DNA from: DATARH01 sp050246595
GTDB taxonomy: Bacteria > Pseudomonadota > Alphaproteobacteria > ATCC43930 > CGMCC-115725
NCBI GenBank assembly: GCA_050246595.1
Contig: JBFWVT010000031.1
Location: 1 to 54,872, forward strand
Direction: 5' to 3'
DNA: 54,872 bases
The translations under genes and the position numbers were made by a program. Below, piece after piece: positions 16,948 to 24,592 of the stretch (position 1 is the stretch's first letter; every line of letters begins with the position of its first letter). The notes below the pieces were generated by a model. It was not told where the DNA came from. It saw nothing but the letters and a program-made list of their open reading frames with translations, and searched no databases.

Positions 16948-19581
16948 CTACTCAACATCATAGCTGAACAGACCCGCGGAATCGATTCCTACGAAGATGC
17001 GTCCGATCGGTTGTCCCTCGCCGAGGCGCCCCAAAATTTCGGCCGACAGTTCGGGCAACAGCGTGCGCGACAGGATCTTTTCGATGTTGCGGGCGCCTGA
17101 AGAGGTTTCGGTGCAGCGCGCCGCGATCGTCTCGATCAGCCCGGCGTCGTAATCGAACCCGGCGCGGTACGCCTCCCGCATCCTCTGCCGCACCCGGCCC
17201 AGCTGCAATTCGATGATCTGGCGCAACACCGTGTCGGACAGGGGCAGATAGGGAACCAGCGTAACCCGACCGAGAAACGCCGCCTTGAAATACTTCATCA
17301 ATTCCGGCATCAGCGCCTCGGCCAGGTCGGCCGGCTCGGGCGCCGTCTCGGGATCGGCATGGAGCTTGTCGATCAGTTCGTACCCGGCATTCGAGGTCAT
17401 GATGATGACGGTGTTCTTGAAATCGATATCGCGGCCTTCGCCGTCCTTCATCATTCCTTTGTCGAATACCTGGAAGAAAATATCCTGGACGCCGGGATGG
17501 GCCTTTTCCATCTCATCGAGCAGGATGACCGAATAGGGCCGGCGCCGCACCGCCTCGGTCAGGATGCCGCCCTCGCCATAACCGACATAACCGGGCGGAC
17601 TGCCCATCAGCAGGCTGACCTTGTGCTCCTCCTTGAACTCGCTCATGTTGATGATTGTCAGGTTCTGTTCGCCGCCATAGAGCAGCTCGGCCAACGTCAG
17701 CGCCGTCTCGGTCTTGCCGGTGCCGGAGGGTCCGACCATCAGAAAGACGCCGATCGGCTTGCGCGGGTCGGTCAGTTTTGCGCGCGATGTCTGGATCGCC
17801 TGCGCCACCGCGTCGAGCGCGTGCTCCTGACCGACAACCCGCCGCCGCATCGCCTGCCTCAGCTGAAGAACGGTGCGGATTTCATCCGATTGCATGCGCC
17901 CGGCCGGAATGCCGGTCCATCCTTCGACAATCTCCGCGACCGCCTGAGCGTCGACGACCGGGTGGATCAACGGCTGTTCGCCCTGCAATGCGCGCAGCCG
18001 GGCTGTCGCCGCCGCCAATCGCTCCTGCGCGGCGAGCTGGTCTCGACCCTCCCCGCTCTCGATCGCTCGCCGCAATTCGTCGATCTCGGCGGCGAGTTTC
18101 TTCTCCTCTTCCCAGCGACGGCGCAGCGCGTCGAGTTCGGTCGCCGCCTGTTCCCGCTCGTCGTCGAGTTCGGCCCGGCGCGCGGCGTGATCCGTTCCGG
18201 TCAGCATCTCGCGATCGAGGATCGCCGCCTCGGTATCGAGCAGCGCGATGCGCCGCTCGCGGTCTTCGACAGCGGGCGGGACCGCCGCCTGGCTCATCGC
18301 GACCCGGGCGCAGGCCGTATCGATCAGCGACACCGATTTGTCCGGCAATTGCCGGCTCGGGATGAACCGGGCCGACAGGCGCACCGCCTCGGTGACCGCC
18401 TCATCGAGAATGCGCACGCCGTGATGCGCTTCGAGCGTATCGACAAGCCCGCGCAGCATGGCGATCGCGGTCGCCTCGCTCGGCTCCTCGACCCGCACCA
18501 CCTGAAACCGGCGGGTCAGCGCCGCGTCCTTCTCGAAATATTTCTTGTATTCCGCCCAGGTCGTCGCGGCGATCGTGCGCAACTCGCCGCGCGCCAGCGC
18601 CGGCTTCAGCAGGTTCGCCGCATCGCCCTGGCCGGCGGCGGCGCCGGCACCGATCAGCGTATGCGCCTCGTCGATAAACAAGATGACCGGGGCGGGGCTG
18701 GCTCTGACCTCCTCGATCACCGATTTGAGGCGGTTCTCGAATTCGCCTCTCACCCCGGCCCCGGCCTGCAACAGACCGAGATCGAGCGTGCGCACCGACA
18801 CCTCGCGCAAGGCCGCCGGTATGTCGCCGGTCGCGACGCGCATGGCAAATCCTTCCACCACGGCCGTTTTTCCGACGCCGGCCTCTCCCGTCAGGATCGG
18901 ATTGTTCTGCCGTCGCCGCGTCAGGATGTCGATGACCTGCCGGATCTCGGCGTTGCGGCCGAGCACCGGGTCGATCCTGCCTTCTCGGGCGAGCGCCGTC
19001 AGGTCGGTCGTGAACTGCGCCAGAGCGGGAGAGCCGGAGGCGGCGCGACCCTCCGCCGGACCCGCCGGTCGCGCCGGATCGACAGAAGAGGCTGCACTCG
19101 CGGCCTCGCCGCTATTCGCGGTGATCGCGGCGAAGTCCCGCTTCAGCAGATCGGCCGAGACGCGCAGCAACTGGCCGGAGGCCTCGCGCACGCGCCGCGC
19201 CAGTACCTCATCCGCCAGAAGCGCCCACAGCAGGTGTCCCGATCGCAGCTGCGCCGCGCCGTGCTCCAACGAGGCGAACAGCCAAGCCTGCTTGGCGCAT
19301 TCGACGAGATCCGGCGACAGACCCGGCGCCCGCGCGTTGCCGGTCTTCATGCGATCCATCGCGCGGTTCAGATCGACGCGCAGCCGTGCCTCATCGATTT
19401 CGTAGTGGCGGATCAGAAGCGGCAGATCGCCATCGGCGACATCGAGCAGCTTGGTCAGCCAGTGCTCGATTTCGACATTGTAATGGGTCCGCGACAGGGT
19501 CAGCCCGGCAGCCGCCTCGAGCGCACGCCGGCACGGCTCGTTTAACCGACTGACCAGCGATTTAAGATCAATCGTGGCCAT
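16948..19581 (-). CDS. clpV: T6SS sheath-recycling ATPase ClpV (TssH)
   Basis: 877 residues from the ATG that yields MATIDLKSLVSRLN, the usual ClpV opening. Upstream in-frame codons would add 19 residues that do not match the family. An N-terminal Clp_N double repeat (about 10-160), a low-complexity linker, AAA1 with Walker A GEAGVGKTA at 232-240, a middle coiled-coil region, and AAA2 with GPSGTGKTET follow in order. ClpV disassembles contracted TssB/TssC sheaths so that subunits can be reused. The sheath genes themselves are not in this window. It heads the leftward clpV-hcp-caspase-like set. Confidence 0.95.
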   Translation of the reverse strand: MATIDLKSLVSRLNEPCRRALEAAAGLTLSRTHYNVEIEHWLTKLLDVADGDLPLLIRHYEIDEARLRVDLNRAMDRMKTGNARAPGLSPDLVECAKQAWLFASLEHGAAQLRSGHLLWALLADEVLARRVREASGQLLRVSADLLKRDFAAITANSGEAASAASSVDPARPAGPAEGRAASGSPALAQFTTDLTALAREGRIDPVLGRNAEIRQVIDILTRRRQNNPILTGEAGVGKTAVVEGFAMRVATGDIPAALREVSVRTLDLGLLQAGAGVRGEFENRLKSVIEEVRASPAPVILFIDEAHTLIGAGAAAGQGDAANLLKPALARGELRTIAATTWAEYKKYFEKDAALTRRFQVVRVEEPSEATAIAMLRGLVDTLEAHHGVRILDEAVTEAVRLSARFIPSRQLPDKSVSLIDTACARVAMSQAAVPPAVEDRERRIALLDTEAAILDREMLTGTDHAARRAELDDEREQAATELDALRRRWEEEKKLAAEIDELRRAIESGEGRDQLAAQERLAAATARLRALQGEQPLIHPVVDAQAVAEIVEGWTGIPAGRMQSDEIRTVLQLRQAMRRRVVGQEHALDAVAQAIQTSRAKLTDPRKPIGVFLMVGPSGTGKTETALTLAELLYGGEQNLTIINMSEFKEEHKVSLLMGSPPGYVGYGEGGILTEAVRRRPYSVILLDEMEKAHPGVQDIFFQVFDKGMMKDGEGRDIDFKNTVIIMTSNAGYELIDKLHADPETAPEPADLAEALMPELMKYFKAAFLGRVTLVPYLPLSDTVLRQIIELQLGRVRQRMREAYRAGFDYDAGLIETIAARCTETSSGARNIEKILSRTLLPELSAEILGRLGEGQPIGRIFVGIDSAGLFSYDVE

Positions 19582-19746
19582 AAGCGCCTGCTGAATGACC
19601 TCCGCAGCCAGCCTGATCGCTTCTTCGCGGCTGCGCAAGCGAAGAATGTTGCTGCCGGAGCGAAAAGGCCCGCGATGCGGTCGCCGGCACGCGCGCAGGC
19701 ACTGTCGGCGTCCCGCCGGGAACGGCGACGATGCGCCGGGTCGGCG

Positions 19747-21570
19747 TTATCCGCCCGGCGCTCCGGCCAGTCCGAGCCCGTCGAGGACCCGGTTCCGCAT
19801 CTCTCCGGCGATGCACATCATCTCGCAGAGAAACGCCGGCGAGAAATTGAGCCGGAACCGGCGGGTCATGGCCAGGGCCTCGGCGGCCGTCCTCCTGTCG
19901 CCGAGCAGCGCGGCGGCGGCGGTCAGGACCACAGGCCCCCACGGATGCTCAGGAAACCGTTCGGTCAGCTGTCGGGTCCAGGCTACGGCCTCGGCATAGC
20001 GCCCGGCGCCGAATGTCGCATGAGCGATGGCGATGCGCGTGCGAAGCTCGACGAGGCGATCGCGGGGGCTGAGACTGAACGCCTGCCTGGCGCCCGCGAT
20101 CGCCTTGTCATACTCGCCGAGATCGGCCCAGAGATGCGCCAGATAGCCATGCGCCAGCGCGAAATTCGGGTTCAGCTCCAAGGCGCAGCGGAAGGCTCGC
20201 AACGCTTCGGCCAGGCGCCGGCCGCGCCACAGCACCAACCCGTTTGTGAAATGGCCCCAGGCGTCGCGATCATCGAGGCTCAGCGCGGTCTGCACCTCAG
20301 CGCTCGCCTCCGCCAGCGCTTCCCTGGCCCGGCCCGACCAGGTCGTGCCGCGCACCAGCGCCCAGGCGAGCAGGCTGTGCGCTCCCGCATGATCCGGCGC
20401 CATCGCGACGGCACGGCGGCACAGCGCCTCGGCTTCCGCAACCCCGGCCGGGGTGCTGCGGGCGAGAAGAGACAGCGCCCGCGTGATGCAACCCCAGGGA
20501 TCGAGCCGTTCCGCCGGCAGGTCCCCGGTACGCCGCGCCTCCGCATGATAGAGTTCCGGCTCGATGCCCCCGACCACGCGTCCGGTGATCTCGTCCTGAA
20601 GGGCGAAGATATCCGCCACCTCGCGATCGTAGCGCTCCGCCCAGAGGTGGTTTCCGGTCGCCGCGTCGATCAGCTGCGCGGTGATGCGCACGCGCTCGCC
20701 GCTCTTTCGCACGCTGCCTTCGAGCACATGCCGGACGCCGAGTTCGCGGCCGACCTGCTTGACGTCGACACTGCGCCCCTTATAGGCGAATACCGAATTG
20801 CGGGCGGTGACAAAAAGCCAGCGGATCTGGCTCAGCGCCGTGATGATCTCCTCGACCAAGCCGTCGGCGAAAAACTCCAGTTCCGGATCGCCCGACATAT
20901 TCTGGAACGGCAGCACCGCGATGGCCGGTCGGTCGGCGCGCACCGAGACAGCGGATCGGGAAGCGGCGATGCCGCCGACCTGCTCCACCGGCTCTCCCGC
21001 GCCAGACCCGGAGCCGGTGATGTCGGGCAGCTCCGAGACCGGCGGCAGCGTGACGCGATATACCCGCACCCGGCGGGCGATGTTCTTCAGCGCCTGCTCG
21101 CCCAAATCCTCAAAATTGAGATCGAGCCGGCCGGCGGCGTCTTCCTGCACGCGCGCCGAGACGCAGATGCCGCCGGGTTCGGCCACGCCTTCGAGCCGGG
21201 CGGCGATGTTGACACCGTCGCCGAAAATGTCCCCGTCATCGACGACGATGTCGCCCTGATGAATGCCGACCCGAAACTCCATGCGCCGTTCGGCGGCGAC
21301 ATGCTTGTTGCGCTCGGCAAGTTCGCGCTGCACATGGGCAGCGCATCGCAGCGCGTCGAGGACGCTCTGAAACTCCACCAGCATACCGTCGCCGGCGGTC
21401 TTGACGATGCGCCCCCGATGCTCGGCGATACTCGGATCGATGACCTCGCGCCGCACGGCCCAGAGCGACGCCAGCGTCCCCTCCTCATCCGAACCCATCA
21501 GCCGCGAGTAGCCGGCAATATCGGCGGCAAGGATAGCCGCCAGCCGCCGCTCTACCCGCGCTTCCGCCAT
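19747..21570 (-). CDS. Class III adenylate/guanylate cyclase with TolB-like and TPR regions
   Basis: 607 residues from the ATG giving MAEARVERRLAAILAADIAG. The cyclase catalytic domain (about 8-185) keeps both metal aspartates, D17 in ADIAGYSRLM and D61 in TAGDGMLVEF, and the block DIFGDGVNIAARLE. A TolB-like N-terminal region follows (AIAVLPFQNMSGDPE, FADGLVEEI, LEGSVRKSG). A TPR array runs from about 400 to the end. This three-part form is common in alphaproteobacteria and lacks membrane helices. It should make cyclic nucleotide in response to protein partners or a ligand; the signal is unknown. It sits 165 bp upstream of clpV on the same strand, so co-regulation is possible but not shown. 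Confidence 0.9.
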   Translation of the reverse strand: MAEARVERRLAAILAADIAGYSRLMGSDEEGTLASLWAVRREVIDPSIAEHRGRIVKTAGDGMLVEFQSVLDALRCAAHVQRELAERNKHVAAERRMEFRVGIHQGDIVVDDGDIFGDGVNIAARLEGVAEPGGICVSARVQEDAAGRLDLNFEDLGEQALKNIARRVRVYRVTLPPVSELPDITGSGSGAGEPVEQVGGIAASRSAVSVRADRPAIAVLPFQNMSGDPELEFFADGLVEEIITALSQIRWLFVTARNSVFAYKGRSVDVKQVGRELGVRHVLEGSVRKSGERVRITAQLIDAATGNHLWAERYDREVADIFALQDEITGRVVGGIEPELYHAEARRTGDLPAERLDPWGCITRALSLLARSTPAGVAEAEALCRRAVAMAPDHAGAHSLLAWALVRGTTWSGRAREALAEASAEVQTALSLDDRDAWGHFTNGLVLWRGRRLAEALRAFRCALELNPNFALAHGYLAHLWADLGEYDKAIAGARQAFSLSPRDRLVELRTRIAIAHATFGAGRYAEAVAWTRQLTERFPEHPWGPVVLTAAAALLGDRRTAAEALAMTRRFRLNFSPAFLCEMMCIAGEMRNRVLDGLGLAGAPGG

Positions 21571-21710
21571 TGTGCCGCACCTCCGCCCCGCCATTATAGC
21601 GCCGTCATCTGCCGATACGGGAGCATCAATCGGTCCGCACGTCCTCCCGGGAGATGTCTTCCAAAGCGGCGCAATGATTTGGAAGCGCATCCGCCCATGG
21701 GTGCTGCCTT

Positions 21711-21759
21711 TTTGAAATAGGCCCGCTGCGCCGCCCCGGAGCAACCCCTCGGGACCGCC
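21711..21759 (+). repeat. Dispersed repeat, copy 1 (49 bp)
   Basis: Begins tttgaaatag and runs through ccggagcaacccct to gggaccgcc. It matches 54682-54730 at 47 of 49 positions. A hairpin follows with arms cgggac (21750-21755) and gtcccg (21763-21768) and a 7-base loop. Conserved sequence plus a following hairpin suggests a REP- or MITE-like family. Confidence 0.85.
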
Positions 21760-22060
21760 AGCGTCCCGCCGGCTGACTTGTCTTCGGATAGCGCCTCAGT
21801 TTGGGACCGGCATCCTCTGGCGACCGGCGGCGACATGGCCATTCAGACAGCGTTGTCAGGTCAATGCGGTGGCACCTGTTTAGGCTTTGTTAACCGCGGC
21901 TGGGCACGATTGCAATGAGCCGACCACGCAGCCAGGCTGCGCCTGCCTTTGACCGCTTGAGCGGCGGAGGCCATACGCTCGTGATGCATAATTCGCAGCA
22001 GTGCCTGTGTCTCTTCGATCGGAACGCCGGAATTGCAAGCGCGGGGCCGGCGATGGTGCT

Positions 22061-22066
22061 TTGACA
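22061..22066 (+). promoter_or_regulatory. Possible -35 element for the solute-binding protein gene
   Basis: A perfect TTGACA lies 37 bp upstream of the chosen GTG. No good -10 hexamer is seen at the right distance, so this is a weak call. Confidence 0.25.
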
Positions 22067-22102
22067 GACCTCGCAGGACCAAACCGATGTGAGGAATATG
22101 CC

Positions 22103-23686
22103 GTGACTGCATCTCGTGATTGGACCGAGTCCGGGTCGGACAACAGCACCGCCGCGATCGACCGCCGCCAATTGCTGCTGTTGTCGGCCTTCGGACTCAT
22201 CACCGGAGCGCCGGCGCTGGGGGCAGAGCCGAAGGGCGAATTGACCTGGGGCGTACACGTGTCGCTGGCGCCGAGCTGGTTCGACCCGGCCGAGGCCACC
22301 GGGATGATTACGCCGTTTATGATCCTGTACGCGCTGCACGACGCGATGGTGAAACCGATGCCGGGCAAGAACCTGGCACCAAGCCTGGCCGAGTCGTGGT
22401 CGGTCGGCGAGGACGGGCGCAGCTATGACTTCGTGCTGCGTGACGGTGCCAGGTTCCACAACGGCGACCCGGTCACCGCCGAGGATGTCAAATTCACCTT
22501 CGAGCGCTATCGCGGCACCTCGCACGAGCTGATGCGCCAGCGCGTCGCCGCGGTCGAGATCCAGGACCCGCGGCATATCCGGTTCCGCCTGGCCGAGCCG
22601 TGGCCCGACTTCCTGACCTTTTACGCGACCACCACCGGGGCCGGCTGGATCGTCCCGAAAAAGCATATCGAGAAAGTCGGCGGGGACGCTTTCAAAAAGG
22701 CGCCGGTCGGCGCCGGCCCGTACAAATTCGTGTCGTTCAAACCCGGTCTCGAACTGGTGCTCGAAGCCTTTGACGGGTATTGGCGCAAGACCCCAGCGGT
22801 CAAGCGGCTGACGCTGCGGGTGATCCCGGACGAGGCGACCCGGCTGGCCGCGCTGAAAGGCGGCGAGATCGACATCGTCTATTCGGTGCGCGGCGAGCTG
22901 GCGCGCGAGCTGGACCGGCTTCCCGGTCTGACGCTGAAATCCGCCGTCATCCAGGCAAATTTTTGTGTCTATTTCGCCGATCAGTGGGACCCGAAATCGC
23001 CGTGGCACGATGTGCGCGTGCGGCGTGCCGCCAATCTGGCGATCGACCGCGAGGGCAGCAATGCGGCGCTGATGCTGGGGCGCGCGCTGGTCAGCGGCAA
23101 CCCGATCGTCCCGTCTCACTACGATTTCTATTGGCAGCCGCCGCCCCCGGTCTACGATCCGCAACAGGCCAAGAAGCTGCTCGGAGAAGCGGGCTTCCCG
23201 AACGGCTTTGACGGCGGCGAGTATTACTGCGACGCGTCCTACGCCAGTCTTGGCGAAACCGTTGTCGATAACCTGCTCGCGGTCGGCCTCCGCACCAGGC
23301 TGCGGCCGATCGAGCGCGCCGCCTTTATCAGGGGATTGAGCGAGAAGAAGTTCAGGAATCTGATCGAGATCGGTCCCGCCGCCTTTGGCAACGCCGCGAC
23401 CCGCATCGCGGCGCATGTCGTCAAAAAAGGCATTTTCGCCTACGGGTCCTACCCCGATATCGACGATTTGTATCGGAAACAGGCCGTCGAGCTGGACCGC
23501 GGCAAGCGCGAGGCGATGCTGCACAAAATCCAGCAGATGATGATCGATCGCGCGATGTTCGCGCCGGTCTGGCAACTCGCCTTTATCAACGGTGTCGGGC
23601 CGCGAGTCGGCGAGTCGGGGTTCGGGAGGATCGCCGGGTTTCCCTACACGGCGCCTTACGAAGACCTGACCCTGAATGCCGATTGA
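22103..23686 (+). CDS. ABC transporter substrate-binding protein, family 5 (peptide/opine type)
   Basis: 527 residues from a GTG at 22103 with GAGG 8 bases upstream. The N-terminus has a twin-arginine-like signal (DRRQLLLLSAFG, then a hydrophobic stretch and APALGA), so it should be exported folded through Tat. The SBP_bac_5 body shows LAPSLAESW, FHNGDPVTAEDVKFTFERY, VGAGPYKFVSF and VRRAANLAIDRE. Family members bind di/oligopeptides, nickel, opines or similar solutes. No permease or ATPase genes stand next to it, so it is an orphan here and its ligand cannot be deduced. The frame is open to 22001, but no sensible start or signal peptide lies there. Confidence 0.88.
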   Translation: MTASRDWTESGSDNSTAAIDRRQLLLLSAFGLITGAPALGAEPKGELTWGVHVSLAPSWFDPAEATGMITPFMILYALHDAMVKPMPGKNLAPSLAESWSVGEDGRSYDFVLRDGARFHNGDPVTAEDVKFTFERYRGTSHELMRQRVAAVEIQDPRHIRFRLAEPWPDFLTFYATTTGAGWIVPKKHIEKVGGDAFKKAPVGAGPYKFVSFKPGLELVLEAFDGYWRKTPAVKRLTLRVIPDEATRLAALKGGEIDIVYSVRGELARELDRLPGLTLKSAVIQANFCVYFADQWDPKSPWHDVRVRRAANLAIDREGSNAALMLGRALVSGNPIVPSHYDFYWQPPPPVYDPQQAKKLLGEAGFPNGFDGGEYYCDASYASLGETVVDNLLAVGLRTRLRPIERAAFIRGLSEKKFRNLIEIGPAAFGNAATRIAAHVVKKGIFAYGSYPDIDDLYRKQAVELDRGKREAMLHKIQQMMIDRAMFAPVWQLAFINGVGPRVGESGFGRIAGFPYTAPYEDLTLNAD

Positions 23687-23783
23687 CGATTGCTCGCGGG
23701 ATCGGCGGACTCCGGCCCGAAACAGCCGCAGACGCGGTCGTCAAGGCTGCCGGGGCCGACGGTTCGGCCGCGGCACGACACTG

Positions 23784-24395
23784 TCAGATCGGCGGCTTGA
23801 CCCCGTTCTTTTCGGCGGTGATCCGGTTGGTTCTCAAGCTGCCATCCGGCTGTTTTACCGCTATTGCGAGGACGGAAGCGCCGGGCTTCAGCAGACTACG
23901 ATCGGCCGGTACATAGGCCAGAATCGGGATGTCCGGTCCGATCGTAAACTCGGATTGGCCGTCCTTGTACTTGACCTGGACGACACCGCCCTCCCCCGAA
24001 CGCGATACGGTGCCGACCGTCGCGTTTGTCATCACGCCTTCGGGTCTGACATCCCAGGGACGTTGACCTTCGCCAACACCGCGCAATGCCTCCGGAAAGA
24101 TTCGTACTTCGACGGCATAAATCTTGCCATCGGTGCCGCGGACCCCGCCGGATGCAACAAAATCGCCCGGTTTGATATCCGCGACTTGGCGGCTCTCGAC
24201 ACCGTACACCTGGAGATCGGGGGTCAGGGTCACGCTGTGCTTTTGACCGCTAGTCGCGTCAACCGTCAGGACATTGCCCTTCAGCCCCTCGATCGTCCCG
24301 GCAACGCGAACCCGCGCGCCCTCGGGAGCGGTCTGCGCCAACGCAGGTATCCCGCCCAGGACGACAATCGTCATAAGGATTAAAAAATACCGCAT
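23784..24395 (-). CDS. Exported protein with DUF5666-like beta domains
   Basis: 203 residues. A clear signal peptide opens the protein (MRYFLILMTIVVLGGIPALA, cut near AQT), so it should be periplasmic. The mature part is beta-rich. One block (RVRVAGTIEGLKGNVLTVDA) resembles the OB-like DUF5666 pattern, followed by further short strands (GTVSRSGEGGVVQVKYKDGQ). No catalytic residues are evident. It stands alone between the binding protein (convergent, 97 bp away) and gyrB. Function unknown. The frame is open much further upstream, but the signal peptide fixes this start. Confidence 0.75.
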   Translation of the reverse strand: MRYFLILMTIVVLGGIPALAQTAPEGARVRVAGTIEGLKGNVLTVDATSGQKHSVTLTPDLQVYGVESRQVADIKPGDFVASGGVRGTDGKIYAVEVRIFPEALRGVGEGQRPWDVRPEGVMTNATVGTVSRSGEGGVVQVKYKDGQSEFTIGPDIPILAYVPADRSLLKPGASVLAIAVKQPDGSLRTNRITAEKNGVKPPI

Positions 24396-24592
24396 CGAAC
24401 CGCTCCGTTCAGGGCACGGGACCCTATCGCGACAGCTGACGCCGATCGCCGTAACGGGAGCCATTGCGTCGATGCCGCGATACAGCCCTGGTCCTGGCAT
24501 TAATGGAAAACGTGCCCTGGATTGCAAGCGCGCATCCATTCCAGCGTTGACCCGGCTGGAAATATCCGGATCAACAGCGCACGTCGCCGGCC

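Larger units (their letters stand above)
21571..22102. other. 532-bp intergenic region with dispersed repeat
   Basis: No convincing gene is seen here. The region separates the leftward cyclase from the rightward binding-protein gene and should hold both promoters. It contains copy 1 of a 49-bp dispersed repeat (21711-21759) and a hairpin directly behind it. A TTGACA hexamer stands near the binding-protein gene. The rest shows nothing I can name. Confidence 0.6.

Noticed and set aside
17359..19545. Rightward open frame of about 730 codons opposite clpV
   Set aside because: Antisense shadow of clpV; no recognisable motif.
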